A stretch of 64,000 bases of DNA from positions 712,828 to 776,827 of the forward strand of contig NZ_ASJC01000001.1 in the NCBI RefSeq assembly GCF_000691145.1. Direction: 5' to 3'. This document shows, in pieces, positions 19,910 to 28,922 of the stretch (the stretch's first letter is position 1; the number at the start of each line of letters is the position of its first letter). A model generated the notes under the pieces. That model was not told the origin of the DNA and searched no databases. It saw only the letters and a program-made list of their open reading frames with translations. A program made the position numbers and the translations under genes. This stretch comes from Bacillus altitudinis 41KF2b (GTDB lineage Bacteria; Bacillota; Bacilli; Bacillales; Bacillaceae).

Positions 19910-20000
19910 GTGATTGAAGATGAAAAACAAATTGATCATTCCAAATATCGCCTCATCTACTAGAGAATTGGGGCTTAGATACAATGGTGATAATAAATAA
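19910..20000 (+). other. Overlapping short leader-like frames before the DUF421 gene
   Basis: Two short frames overlap. A GTG frame at 19910-19963 (17 residues) has AAAGG spaced 7 nt upstream. An ATG frame at 19920-20000 (26 residues, starting MKNKLIIPNIASS) stops in TAATG, overlapping the start of the DUF421 gene. The arrangement suggests a leader or translational coupling, but both are short enough to be chance. Confidence 0.3.
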
Positions 20001-20629
20001 TGGAAACATTAATGGAAATCTTAAAGGTGTATGGAAGGATCATTACTATCATCCCCTGTCTTTTAATTATGACATTGTTTATGGGAAAACGGGCCATCGG
20101 AGAAGTGCCTGTATTTGATTTCTTGATCATTATTGTACTTGGTGCTGTGGCAGGGGCAGATATCGCTGATCCGGATATTCCTCATGTGTATACATTTTTA
20201 ACAATAATAGCTATAGGGGTCTTACAAATTATTGTATCAAAATTGAAATTAAAACACCGAGCTTTTGAACGAATGATAACATTTGAACCAACTATTGTTA
20301 TCCGAAATGGTGTTTTTATTGTAGGAAATTTAAAAAAAATCCGATATTCCTTAGATAATGTCTTACAAATGTTAAGAGAAAAAGATATTTTTGATGTAAA
20401 TGATGTAGAGATAGCTTTAATCGAACCAAATGGGAAACTAACAGCTTTTAAAAAACCACATAAATTGACTATTACTGCAGAGGATTTAGGAATTAAAAAA
20501 GCATCTGATAATATTGCTTATCCTGTTATTATTGAAGGTAACATAGAAAATCAGATTCTCACTCAATTACATTTAAATGAACAGTGGCTTATTCAGGGAG
20601 TTACAAAAGAAAGATCTGAAAATGGGTGA
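20000..20629 (+). CDS. DUF421 membrane protein (YetF-like)
   Basis: A 209-residue protein with three N-terminal membrane helices (residues about 12-75, with the conserved turn MGKRAIGEVPVFDF) and a cytoplasmic DUF421 domain with the family motif PTIVIRNGVFIVGNLKK and a DVEIALIEPNGKL strand. DUF421 proteins (YetF, YkjA, YdfS, YcaP) are common in spore formers; their function is not established. GGTGAT lies 8 nt before the ATG. It is the first gene of the accessory region; a second, divergent DUF421 gene lies at 35.3 kb. Confidence 0.85.
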   Translation: METLMEILKVYGRIITIIPCLLIMTLFMGKRAIGEVPVFDFLIIIVLGAVAGADIADPDIPHVYTFLTIIAIGVLQIIVSKLKLKHRAFERMITFEPTIVIRNGVFIVGNLKKIRYSLDNVLQMLREKDIFDVNDVEIALIEPNGKLTAFKKPHKLTITAEDLGIKKASDNIAYPVIIEGNIENQILTQLHLNEQWLIQGVTKERSENG

Positions 20630-20913
20630 TATTTTTTATGCATCTGTTAATGCGAACCATGAATTGCACGTATCATTAAATAGTCACCACAAATCCTTTA
20701 AGCCGGAGATAAATCATTAGTCTCACTTTTTTGTATATCCAGTACTGCTTGTAGAAATTCTCCAATAGCAATTAATCATCACTCCCCTTCACCCTGTAAA
20801 CGTTTAAAAGAGCGATGTGCAATGTCGTATGCTACGACATCATAAGTCCTCCAAATAGGCTTTAGGCGAACTCCATCGCCCCGTTCACAGATGTATTGGA
20901 ATTAGGGTGATCA

Positions 20914-21579
20914 TTAACCTTGTAATTCATTTCTTTCAAAACGAGCGATATCTTTCATTGCTCCAATTACAATTAAGATATCGTTTTTCTGAATTTGTTC
21001 ATGAGCAAGCGGGGAAATAATCACTTCTTTCCCTCGTTTGATAGCTACAATATTGATTTGATATCTTGCTCTAATATCAAGGTCAAGTAATGACTGATTT
21101 TCTAAATGGCCGTTTGCTTCAACCTCAATTAGTCCATATTCATCAGATAACTCCAAGTATTCGATGACATTATTTGTAATGATTTTATGCGCGATTCTTT
21201 TCCCCATATCTCTTTCTGGATGAACAACTCGATCGGCCCCAATTTTATTTAGTAACTTTTCATGGTAGTCGTTTTGTGCTTTTACCGTTACCAGCTTAAC
21301 ACCAAGTTCCTTTAATATAATGGTTGTTAAAATACTAGCCTGGATGTTTTCACCTATAGCCACTATGACATGATCAAAGTTTCGCATTCCTAAGTTTTTC
21401 AATACGGCTTCATCTGTTGAATCGCCAATGACTGCATGCGAAGCGATTTGCGCATATTCGTTTACACGATCTTCATTTAGATCTATAGCTAGCACTTCAA
21501 GTCCCTCTTCACTTAATGCTTTACATATACTTCCCCCGAAACGACCTAACCCGATAACAGCAAATTCTTTTTTTGGCAT
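20914..21579 (-). CDS. ktrC: Potassium channel RCK subunit KtrC
   Basis: A 221-residue soluble gating subunit with a Rossmann-type RCK_N domain (nucleotide motif GLGRFGGSI, residues about 9-17; acidic strand end AIDLNED) and an RCK_C domain in the last 80 residues, the domain that binds c-di-AMP in Ktr proteins. Wording such as HAVIGDSTDE and RNFDHVIVAIGENIQAS is closer to B. subtilis KtrC than KtrA. It controls K+ flow through KtrD/KtrB dimers. Its divergent partner starts 130 bp away. Confidence 0.92.
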   Translation of the reverse strand: MPKKEFAVIGLGRFGGSICKALSEEGLEVLAIDLNEDRVNEYAQIASHAVIGDSTDEAVLKNLGMRNFDHVIVAIGENIQASILTTIILKELGVKLVTVKAQNDYHEKLLNKIGADRVVHPERDMGKRIAHKIITNNVIEYLELSDEYGLIEVEANGHLENQSLLDLDIRARYQINIVAIKRGKEVIISPLAHEQIQKNDILIVIGAMKDIARFERNELQG

Positions 21580-21709
21580 TTTAATGACTCCTTTTGTTGT
21601 CTATCAAATCTTTTCTCTATTTAAATAAAAACATCAGAGATAAACATTCCTATCCCTATTCGTTATATAATAACATTAAAATTTCAAGTGAGTGAAAGTA
21701 GGATAGGAA

Positions 21710-23047
21710 ATGTTTAAATACGATCATTTTTTTAAAAAACCAGTAAAATTAACGCCTCCTCAAATTTTATTGTTTGGATTTTTGACGGTCATAGTGATAG
21801 GGGCATTTATTTTAACTCTACCAATCTCCACTGTTGAATCCATCTCAATCATTGATGCTTTCTTCACAGCTGTTTCCGCTACAACGGTTACAGGTTTAGC
21901 TGTGGTTGATACTGGAACAACCTTTACTTTATTCGGACAAATTATCATTATGCTGATGATACAAATTGGTGGGCTTGGTTTTCTAACTTTAGCTGTCATG
22001 GTCATTTTGTTATTTGGTAAAAAGGTAGGTTTACGAGAGAGATTATTGGTTCAAGAGGCTTTTAATCTGACAAATATAGGTGGTATTGTACGTCTTATAA
22101 AGGTTTTGTTTATCTTTTCAATAACATTCGAGTTAATGGCTACGTGTATATTATCATTTCGGTGGATACCGGAATATGGTTTTTTTAAAGGGATGTACAT
22201 CAGTTTATTTCATGCCATTTCTGCTTTTAATAACGCTGGTTTTTCTCTTTTTTCAAATAGTTTGATGGACTATGTACATGATCCACTGATTAATTTGACC
22301 ATCACCTTCCTGTTTATCATTGGTGGTCTTGGATTTACAGTGATATTTGACATTTGGAATAAGCGGAGATTTAAATTGTTATCAATCCATTCGAAACTGA
22401 TGATCATAGGAACCCTCATAACAAATGGTGTTGCGCTTTTACTCATCTTTTTAATGGAATTTGGAAACCCCCATACTCTAGGTTCTATGAATCTTCTTGA
22501 TAAATTTTGGGCCTCTTATTTTCAAGCTGTAACACCAAGAACTGCAGGTTTTAATTCGATTGATATAGCACATATGCATGAAAGCTCTTTAACTCTTATG
22601 ATGCTTCTTATGTTTATTGGTGCGGGAAGTGCGTCCACAGGAAGCGGAATTAAGTTAACAACGATGATGATCATTTTGATCTCTGTCCTGCATTTTCTGA
22701 AAGGGAATAAAGAACCGGTTATCTATAGACGTACAATAAAACATGATGTAGTTATTAAGGCATTATCTATTAGTTTTATCAGTTTATGTTTTGTGTTTAT
22801 CACTATTTTTTTATTGACTATGACTGAAAAAGCTCCTTTTATTGATATTGTCTTTGAAACTTTCTCAGCATTTGGTACGGTAGGTCTTTCAATGGGGTTG
22901 ACTCCGGATTTAACGTTTTTAGGTAAGGTTATTCTGGCGATCCTTATGTTTATTGGTAGAGTAGGTTCTCTCACCATCGTATTTATCTTTATGAAACGAA
23001 CGAGAAGCCCAATACGTTATCCTGAGGGAGAAGTATTTGTCGGTTAA
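21710..23047 (+). CDS. ktrD: Potassium channel membrane subunit KtrD
   Basis: A 445-residue TrkH/KtrB-family K+ translocation subunit with four pore repeats. The filter loops are visible: ATTVTGLAVV, ISAFNNAGFSLF, TPRTAGFNSID and FSAFGTVGLSMG, each with the central Gly. The intramembrane loop GSASTGSGIK follows the third repeat. With KtrC it forms a sodium-aided, low-affinity K+ uptake system needed under osmotic stress. A decayed second copy of part of this gene lies at 34.1 kb. A strong terminator follows. Confidence 0.94.
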   Translation: MFKYDHFFKKPVKLTPPQILLFGFLTVIVIGAFILTLPISTVESISIIDAFFTAVSATTVTGLAVVDTGTTFTLFGQIIIMLMIQIGGLGFLTLAVMVILLFGKKVGLRERLLVQEAFNLTNIGGIVRLIKVLFIFSITFELMATCILSFRWIPEYGFFKGMYISLFHAISAFNNAGFSLFSNSLMDYVHDPLINLTITFLFIIGGLGFTVIFDIWNKRRFKLLSIHSKLMIIGTLITNGVALLLIFLMEFGNPHTLGSMNLLDKFWASYFQAVTPRTAGFNSIDIAHMHESSLTLMMLLMFIGAGSASTGSGIKLTTMMIILISVLHFLKGNKEPVIYRRTIKHDVVIKALSISFISLCFVFITIFLLTMTEKAPFIDIVFETFSAFGTVGLSMGLTPDLTFLGKVILAILMFIGRVGSLTIVFIFMKRTRSPIRYPEGEVFVG

Positions 23048-23063
23048 AGTTAAAATAAACTTT

Positions 23064-23099
23064 AATGGATTCACCATGCTGAAGGTGAATCCATTTTTC
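23064..23099 (+). terminator. Terminator of ktrD
   Basis: AATGGATTCACC and GGTGAATCCATT form a perfect 12-bp stem with an 8-nt loop, followed by TTTTC. Confidence 0.92.
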
Positions 23100-23110
23100 A
23101 TTACAAGAAG

Positions 23111-23530
23111 TTACTTTCCAGTCTCAGCAAACTGTTTCAATCGATCTCCAATTTCATCTCTTACCCTTTGGAAAAATGACCACTTCTCTTCTTCTGTTCC
23201 TTCTGCTTTTGCTGGATCATCAAAGCCCCAATGGACACGTTCGACATGAGGAGGAGTCATCGGGCATTTATCAGCTGCGTCACCGCATAATGTTACGACT
23301 AAGTCAGCGTGATGCAATATCTTCTGATCAATCAGGTCAGACGTTTGATGAGAAATATCAATCGCTATTTCTTTCATTGCTTTTACAGCATTCGGATTTA
23401 ATCCATGAGCTTCAATACCAGCGCTATAGACCTTCCACTCATCTCCAAGATGCTTTTTAGCCCAACCTTCAGCCATTTGACTGCGGCAAGAATTACCGGT
23501 ACATAAAAAGTAAATTGTTTTCTTTGACAT
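23111..23530 (-). CDS. arsC: Arsenate reductase ArsC (thioredoxin-coupled)
   Basis: A 139-residue low-molecular-weight phosphatase-type arsenate reductase. C10 sits in the P-loop CTGNSCRSQ, and C82 and C89 ([10 protein letters not shown]) form the triple cysteine relay that ends as a disulfide reduced by thioredoxin. It converts As(V) to As(III) for export by ArsB. The ATG at 23530 gives the family N terminus [10 protein letters not shown] and follows GGAGACGATCAAC. It is the last gene of arsR-arsB-arsC; arsB ends 14 bp upstream. Confidence 0.96.
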   Translation of the reverse strand: MSKKTIYFLCTGNSCRSQMAEGWAKKHLGDEWKVYSAGIEAHGLNPNAVKAMKEIAIDISHQTSDLIDQKILHHADLVVTLCGDAADKCPMTPPHVERVHWGFDDPAKAEGTEEEKWSFFQRVRDEIGDRLKQFAETGK

Positions 23531-23544
23531 GTTGATCGTCTCCT

Positions 23545-24849
23545 TTAATGTATAATCATTAGCCAGAAATACAACGCTAAAAGTGTGATGAATAGTGTTG
23601 GTACAGTTAAAATGACCCCTATTTTGAAATATGTCCCCCAGGAAATCTTCACACCTTTTTGAGAAAGGACGTGGAGCCATAGTAGTGTTGCTAAGGAGCC
23701 AATGGGCGTAATTTTCGGTCCTAAATCAGAACCAATGACATTTGCGTATATTAACGCTTCTCTCATCATTCCTTGTGTATCGGTGCCGGAAATGGCTAAT
23801 GCATCGATCATGACCGTCGGCATATTATTCATGACAGATGAAAGAATCGCTGCGATAAATCCCATACCAAGAGTCCCTGCCAATAAACCTTGATCTGCTA
23901 CAGCTTGAATCACGCTTGAAAGAGCATCAGTAAGCCCTGCATTTCGCATGCCATAGACAACAACGTACATACCTATGGAAAAGAAAACGATCGCCCAGGG
24001 AGCTTCTTTTAGAACGCTTTTTGTTTGAACAGCAGGGCTTTTTTGTGCAATGACCAAGAATAAAATGGCAATCACTCCAGCTATGACCGATACAGGTATA
24101 GATAAAAATTCGCTTGCAAAATAACCAATCAACAAAAAAGCTAATATATACCAAGATAATCTAAACATCTTTGGATCTTTTATTGCTTCCCTAGGTTGCT
24201 TTAACTCAGTCATATCATAGCGTTTTGGTATACTCTTTCTAAAGAAAAGGTACAGCACAGTGATACTCGCTAGCAATGAAAAAAGGTTTGGAACAACCAT
24301 TCTGGATGCATATTCAATAAACGTAATGTTGAAATAGTCGGCTGTTACAATGTTCACCAAATTACTTACGACAAGTGGAAGCGATGTTGTATCTGCAATA
24401 AACCCACTTGCGATAATAAAAGGGAATACTATTTTTTCATTGAAGTGTAATGCTCTGACCATGGCTAAAACAATGGGTGTCAAAATAAGTGCTGCACCAT
24501 CGTTTGCAAATAAAGCAGCGACGATTGCCCCAAGGATGGTCACATACACAAACATACGTAGCCCACTGCCTTTTGCAGCCTTTGCCATATGCAATGCTGC
24601 CCATTCAAAAAAGCCGATTCGATCAAGGATGAGTGAAATGACGATAATGGCGACAAAAGCTAAAGTCGCATTCCAAACAATGCCTGTCACGGTGATCACA
24701 TCGTTTACATTCACAACACCTACGATTAATGCTAAAATAGCTCCTCCACAAGCGGACCACCCTATGGATAAATTTTTTGGCTGCCAAATAACCAGTACCA
24801 AAGTGAACAAAAATATGATTAATGATAAAACGGCAAAACTCAAACCCAT
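23545..24849 (-). CDS. arsB: Arsenite efflux permease ArsB
   Basis: A 434-residue polytopic membrane protein (about 11-12 segments) of the ArsB/NhaD superfamily that exports arsenite and antimonite. Typical stretches include [30 protein letters not shown] and [13 protein letters not shown]. The start is given as the ATG at 24849, but AAGGAGGG directly abuts it; a TTG two codons later (24843) has better spacing. It lies between arsR and arsC in one operon. Confidence 0.94.
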   Translation of the reverse strand: MGLSFAVLSLIIFLFTLVLVIWQPKNLSIGWSACGGAILALIVGVVNVNDVITVTGIVWNATLAFVAIIVISLILDRIGFFEWAALHMAKAAKGSGLRMFVYVTILGAIVAALFANDGAALILTPIVLAMVRALHFNEKIVFPFIIASGFIADTTSLPLVVSNLVNIVTADYFNITFIEYASRMVVPNLFSLLASITVLYLFFRKSIPKRYDMTELKQPREAIKDPKMFRLSWYILAFLLIGYFASEFLSIPVSVIAGVIAILFLVIAQKSPAVQTKSVLKEAPWAIVFFSIGMYVVVYGMRNAGLTDALSSVIQAVADQGLLAGTLGMGFIAAILSSVMNNMPTVMIDALAISGTDTQGMMREALIYANVIGSDLGPKITPIGSLATLLWLHVLSQKGVKISWGTYFKIGVILTVPTLFITLLALYFWLMIIH

Positions 24850-24855
24850 CCCTCC

Positions 24856-25203
24856 TTACGAACAAGAAATGTTTGTTGCTTTATGTTGTATACTTTTTAA
24901 AAGGTCATCTTCTTTATCAATTTGATTTAAGATGATCCGAATCGTCTCAAATTCTGGAGACAGTGTATTGATTGAATAATAACGCCACTGCCCTTTTCTG
25001 TTCTCATGAACAAATCCAGCTTTTTTTAATTTTCGTAGATGCTGACTAATCGCTGGTTGACTCATTTCGAACATATCTACCAGTTCACAAACACAATATT
25101 CTTTCTCCAAAAACAATTTCATCATGATCAGTCTTGTTTGATCACTGAGTGTTTTTAAACAATTCGACATATGTGTCACACCAATTGAAACATCTGTAGT
25201 CAC
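24856..25203 (-). CDS. arsR: Arsenic-responsive repressor ArsR
   Basis: A 115-residue winged-helix repressor. The arsenite-sensing pair C37/C39 in [11 protein letters not shown] begins the DNA-binding region, followed by the recognition helix [17 protein letters not shown] and the wing [12 protein letters not shown]. Arsenite binding releases the operator. The GTG at 25203 is chosen because AGAGGGGGAATCATT precedes it; an upstream ATG at 25233 would place that ribosome binding site inside the gene. Its own promoter is overlapped by a 20-bp palindrome. Confidence 0.93.
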   Translation of the reverse strand: MTTDVSIGVTHMSNCLKTLSDQTRLIMMKLFLEKEYCVCELVDMFEMSQPAISQHLRKLKKAGFVHENRKGQWRYYSINTLSPEFETIRIILNQIDKEDDLLKSIQHKATNISCS

Positions 25204-25234
25204 AATGATTCCCCCTCTTTTCAACTCCTTCAAT

Positions 25235-25273
25235 AGTATATAACTGAAAACTTATATAATCAATTGATTATAT
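25235..25273 (-). promoter_or_regulatory. ars promoter with ArsR operator palindrome
   Basis: Minus-strand -35 TTGATT (25258-25263), 17-bp spacer and -10 TATACT (25235-25240). The -35 lies inside a perfect 20-bp palindrome at 25254-25273 (half site ATATAATCAA), the expected form of an ArsR/SmtB operator. Repressor bound there would block polymerase. Confidence 0.85.
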
Positions 25274-25385
25274 GAATTCAAACAAAAATTGATTCGTGTG
25301 AAAATGATTGATTTAAATACCGACTTCTCTTCTTCAAATGAAACCACATATTTATTTAAATAGCCCAGTTCTCCTAATTGGCAAA

Positions 25386-25783
25386 AATGTGTTGATAAAA
25401 ACAAAAGACAGAGATCTTGTGCCTTTTATCATTCGAGTGAAATTAAATAATCAAGAAGAAAAAACTTACGAGGCAAAGGCGGTTATACATGCCCACTGGT
25501 ACGTGGAAAAACCATAACCCAATAAATGCTGAAGGGATTATGACAGAAAATGAACAATCGAATGGTATTCCTGATATTTTAAATCGCGATCTGACTCGGT
25601 ATCAGAATTGCAGTAGTTGGCATTGGGCATTCTGCTGTTAACACTTTGCTCGAGCTGCCAAAGCTAAAAGAGACATCAAAAAGCACAGAAATGATATGGA
25701 TTTTAAGAAAGCAGGATATTAGTGAGGTATTAAGAGGAGAAAACAATGATCAATTGCCTGCAAGAGGTCAACTAGACTAGATG
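25386..25783 (+). pseudogene. Decayed FAD/NAD(P)-binding flavoprotein gene
   Basis: Three consecutive reading frames carry pieces of one protein. The first reads IKTKDRDLVPFIIRV and then TYEAKAVIHAHWYVEKP. The second contains NPINAEGIM and GIPDILNRDLTRYQN. The third begins AVVGIGHSAVNTLLELPKL and ends NDQLPARGQLD. The order matches flavoprotein monooxygenase-like enzymes that often sit beside ars genes: FAD domain, GIPD linker, a Rossmann VVGxGHSAxN motif and a QLPARG stretch. Two frameshifts and stops show it is dead. It lies opposite to, and just upstream of, arsRBC. Confidence 0.72.
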
Positions 25784-25904
25784 GGAAGGACCCTTCTTGA
25801 TGTCCTTTGATCAGAAGGAGAAAGAGGGTCCATTAATAAAGATACAGTTATTGTTTCAACTAATTAAAGGACCCTTGTTCTTGTCTTGGTACAAATTAGA
25901 TAGG

Positions 25905-26357
25905 TCATAAAGGTTTTTGGGGTAATTCCATTATTTGAATCTCCATTCCCCATGAAGTTGTGATATAGAAAAATCCAAGAGGGCTCAGCTCTCTAACTTT
26001 AACATCAGACTGTTCTGCAAAATATTTTAAAGCCTCTTCTATATTGGTGACTGTAATAGCTAGATGGGCTACACCGATATCACTGGGTTTTAGGTGAACA
26101 TTCTGTTGATCTGGCGTCGACCATTGAACCAGTTCGATCTTTCTACCGCCATATTGCAAAAATGCCGCCCCTTCTACAACTGAATGTTCGTGAACCCCAA
26201 AGTATCTTTTTAAACTATCGTCCTCAAACTGCATCCGTCCTGGCCGGAACAAGACTTCAAAACCCAAAATATGAGTGAAGAATTCAACTGCTACTTCGAT
26301 ATCGGGTACTACAAATCCTGAATGCTCGATTGTGCCTTGGAAAATTGTATTTTTCAT
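25905..26357 (-). CDS. VOC (glyoxalase/dioxygenase-like) protein
   Basis: A 150-residue vicinal-oxygen-chelate protein with paired beta-alpha-beta-beta-beta modules: GTIEHSGFVVPDIEVAVEFF opens the first and VAHLAITVTNIEEALKYF the second. Candidate metal ligands are H13, H94 and the Glu in WGMEIQIMEL. Members include glyoxalases, dioxygenases and antibiotic-binding proteins; substrate unknown. It lies at the head of a group of electrophile/quinone-type enzymes, though with its own upstream gap. Confidence 0.8.
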   Translation of the reverse strand: MKNTIFQGTIEHSGFVVPDIEVAVEFFTHILGFEVLFRPGRMQFEDDSLKRYFGVHEHSVVEGAAFLQYGGRKIELVQWSTPDQQNVHLKPSDIGVAHLAITVTNIEEALKYFAEQSDVKVRELSPLGFFYITTSWGMEIQIMELPQKPL

Positions 26358-26464
26358 ATCGCTAAACCCCTTTGATTTTTTGGAAGTAAATGTTTCATTA
26401 TAAAGTGGTATTTAAAGTAGCTATATCAATCTTTTGTGATTTCTATATCTTTTTTGAATATCCA

Positions 26465-27178
26465 TTAAAATTTACATGTTCCATCTGAACAATATTCATC
26501 GAGCGACGACTCTAATTTATGCTCTTCAACCTTACGATTCCCGTACTCTTCTTTCCATACCTGTTGTAATGTTTCTAAAAACACTTCGCTAGGTTGTGCT
26601 CCTGAGATGACATATTTATCATTCACAACGTAAAAGGGCACGCCCTGAATCCCAATTTTAGATCCCTCGGCTCTATCAGCTGCGATATTCTCGCTATATT
26701 GATCATTTGATAAAACATCCAAAGCTTCGTTGCCATCAAGACCTATTTCACTTGAAAGTTGAGCAAGTGTTGCGTGATCACCGATATCTAGTGAATCTGT
26801 GAAATGAGCTTTCAAAATACGTTCCATAAACTCCCGAATCTTCCCTTTCTCTTTTGCATAATAAGAAAGACGAAGTGCATCATATGAATTCGTAGGAATC
26901 ATTGTATCAAATTGATAATCTAACCCAACCTCTTTTGCTTTCTGTTTCAATTGATTGTTCAGTACTTTTGCTTTTTCATATGGGACACCATGCTTAGAGG
27001 ATAATACTTGATGGATATCCATTCCTGTATTTTTTTTCGCATATGGATCTAATTGAAAATGTCGAAATAAGACTTCGACCTCTTCTTTATGTTCAAACTG
27101 TTCTAACCCTATTTCAAATTGACGTTTGCCAATATAACAAAACGGGCAAACAAAATCAGACCAAATTTCTACTTTCAT
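26465..27178 (-). CDS. DsbA-family oxidoreductase (FrnE-like)
   Basis: A 237-residue thioredoxin-fold protein with a helical insertion, starting MKVEIWSDFVCPFCYIGKRQ; the active site is C11-P-F-C14. The cis-Pro loop IGIQGVPFYVVNDKY and the GAQPSEVFLE motif are typical of the FrnE/YwbO branch. It has no signal peptide, so it probably acts in the cytosol, perhaps as a glutathione- or bacillithiol-type isomerase (inferred). An extra C-terminal pair (CSDGTC) is present. The ATG at 27178 follows AAAGGGGGAAC. Confidence 0.85.
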   Translation of the reverse strand: MKVEIWSDFVCPFCYIGKRQFEIGLEQFEHKEEVEVLFRHFQLDPYAKKNTGMDIHQVLSSKHGVPYEKAKVLNNQLKQKAKEVGLDYQFDTMIPTNSYDALRLSYYAKEKGKIREFMERILKAHFTDSLDIGDHATLAQLSSEIGLDGNEALDVLSNDQYSENIAADRAEGSKIGIQGVPFYVVNDKYVISGAQPSEVFLETLQQVWKEEYGNRKVEEHKLESSLDEYCSDGTCKF

Positions 27179-27304
27179 CCTATGTTCCCCCTTTATGATT
27201 TTAATGAATGTATTTTGTCTATTCTTCTTTATTACGCTTTTGAACGTGCGAGGTGGGATGATGTTAATTAAAATCTTTTTAACTAATCCCACCAATGCTC
27301 TTTT

Positions 27305-27925
27305 TTAAAACGTTCGTGCTACCGTTTTTGCTTTTTCAATTGTTGAAGTAACAATTTCTTCTTCTTTAGTTGGATCATAGTCAATACCTTCAACAAAAAT
27401 CGTTGGTTCCACTTCAATTCCAACAAACTTCAGCGCACCTCTTACGTAAGAATCGGAATGTTCCATTCCAATTGCCTGCGAATAAAATCCTCCCATACCA
27501 TGAATATGGATTGCTTTTTTCCCTTTCATCAATCCTTCTGGACCTTCTGATGTATATTTAAACGTTTTTCCAGCACTCATGATTGTATCAAAATAGGCTT
27601 TTAATAAAGGTTGGATTCCTAAATTCCACATTGAAGACTGAATGATATATTTATCTGCTTCCATAAATTGCTTTGTGAATGCATTCACTGCTTCTATTTT
27701 TTGTGATTCAACATCTGTTAGCACTTCCCCACTTCTTAACTTCTTTTGTCCAGTTAAAAAATCAGCATCGATTAATGGCACATTTGCATAATAGACATCT
27801 ACTTCTATTATTTCATCCGTTGGATTTACTTTCTTATATTCAGTGATAAATGCTCTAGCAACTTGCGTACTTCTTGATTGTTCCTCACTTTGAGGTGTTC
27901 CTTTAACAAATAATACTTTTGACAT
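27305..27925 (-). CDS. azoR: FMN-dependent NADH-azoreductase AzoR
   Basis: A 206-residue flavodoxin-fold quinone/azo reductase. Visible are the phosphate-binding loop KGTPQSEEQSRSTQ, the FMN-contacting SMWNLGIQPLLKAYFD motif, and IHGMGGFYS. Enzymes of this type reduce quinones by two electrons and protect against thiol-reactive electrophiles. AAAGGGG lies 8 nt before the ATG at 27925. Adjacent genes on the same strand (DsbA-like protein, NAD(P)-binding oxidoreductase) suggest a common stress role. Confidence 0.92.
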   Translation of the reverse strand: MSKVLFVKGTPQSEEQSRSTQVARAFITEYKKVNPTDEIIEVDVYYANVPLIDADFLTGQKKLRSGEVLTDVESQKIEAVNAFTKQFMEADKYIIQSSMWNLGIQPLLKAYFDTIMSAGKTFKYTSEGPEGLMKGKKAIHIHGMGGFYSQAIGMEHSDSYVRGALKFVGIEVEPTIFVEGIDYDPTKEEEIVTSTIEKAKTVARTF

Positions 27926-28052
27926 GATCATTTCCCCTTTATGATTTTGATTTTGAATACTTATAAAAAGAATGCACACGCAATATTTTGGTATGACCCT
28001 AAATGATTCCTATAATTTCTGCTGAATCAACAACCTCATACAAAAAGCTGAT

Positions 28053-28697
28053 TTAATGATTATAGACAATGGGCATTTTTCCGATTAATTGGTGTTGCCT
28101 AGCAGCGTCATACATGAGTTTAGCGACATTTTCCCTAGATACGGACATTTTAGCTGGCTGATCGCCGAATGAATAACCGTAAGATTGCCCGTTGTATTTG
28201 ATATTAGGATTAATGATTCGAACGACTGTCCAATCCAGGTTCGATTCTTTAATCAGTTCTCCTATCTTCTTCATTTCGGCATAACCATTTGGCATGAGAA
28301 GTTTAGGCAATATTCTTGGCAATATCGTCGATAAGCTTTTCTTATCGTCTTTAGATTGCAAGGCTGGCGTCGCGAGTGTAATCAACCTTTTTTTGGTGAA
28401 CTTCTTCATCGCTTTGACAATTCGGTTATGTCCGTCGGCGATCGGTGTACCTTTTTGTTTTCGAGACAAATCAATGCCGGGACCTAAGGTGCTTATCACG
28501 ACATCAGCTTCTGAAACTGCCGTTTCAATAGCTGAAGTGTTCGTTAGTTCACCCGTTACAATGCGTAAATTCGAATGCTTTTGCTTGATTTTCTCAGGGT
28601 TTCTAACATATACCGTAACGATATCTCCGTTTTCTAGTGCAAACTGTGTTAAAAGTTGACCGATTGCACCAGTTGCCCCAAAAATAGTGATATTCAT
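28053..28697 (-). CDS. NAD(P)-binding atypical SDR (YwnB/YesF-like)
   Basis: A 214-residue atypical short-chain dehydrogenase, an NmrA-like NAD(P)H-binding protein with the N-terminal motif FGATGAIGQLLTQ, strands VTVYVRNPEKI and DVVISTLGPG, and no YxxxK catalytic pair visible. Such proteins act as redox sensors or quinone reductases; the substrate is unknown. It is divergent from the TetR-family gene, with a 225-bp spacer holding two inverted repeats, so it is the likely target of that regulator. Confidence 0.83.
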   Translation of the reverse strand: MNITIFGATGAIGQLLTQFALENGDIVTVYVRNPEKIKQKHSNLRIVTGELTNTSAIETAVSEADVVISTLGPGIDLSRKQKGTPIADGHNRIVKAMKKFTKKRLITLATPALQSKDDKKSLSTILPRILPKLLMPNGYAEMKKIGELIKESNLDWTVVRIINPNIKYNGQSYGYSFGDQPAKMSVSRENVAKLMYDAARQHQLIGKMPIVYNH

Positions 28698-28762
28698 GGT
28701 CGTCTATCTCCTTTTGTTATTCAGAATGATCATAATGATTTCCTTGATCAAAAACCTTTCTT

Positions 28763-28800
28763 AATAACATGTGTTATTTAAGCAACGCGCGTTGTATAAT
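28763..28800 (+). promoter_or_regulatory. TetR promoter with operator in its spacer
   Basis: TGTTAT (28772-28777), 17-bp spacer and TATAAT (28795-28800) form a promoter for the TetR-family gene. The 12-bp perfect palindrome CAACGCGCGTTG (28783-28794) fills the spacer, and an AATAACA/TGTTATT repeat (28763-28778) overlaps the -35. This layout predicts autoregulation and control of the divergent oxidoreductase. Confidence 0.7.
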
Positions 28801-28922
28801 TGATGATAAGATGAAAAAGAATAATAAACAATAACCAAAATAGCCAATATGTAGTTTACGCAACACTTCTAATGTATTGTCGTTTTTAGACAAGATGATG
28901 AACCCTAAAAGGAGAAGAAAAA

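Noticed and set aside
21580..21709. c-di-AMP (ydaO-type) riboswitch between ktrC and ktrD
   Set aside because: The 130-bp gap is too short for the motif and shows no conserved core; control by c-di-AMP is more likely at the protein level.
24350..24925. Plus-strand frame of 191 codons inside arsB
   Set aside because: It is antisense to a clearly conserved permease gene, with no ribosome binding site.
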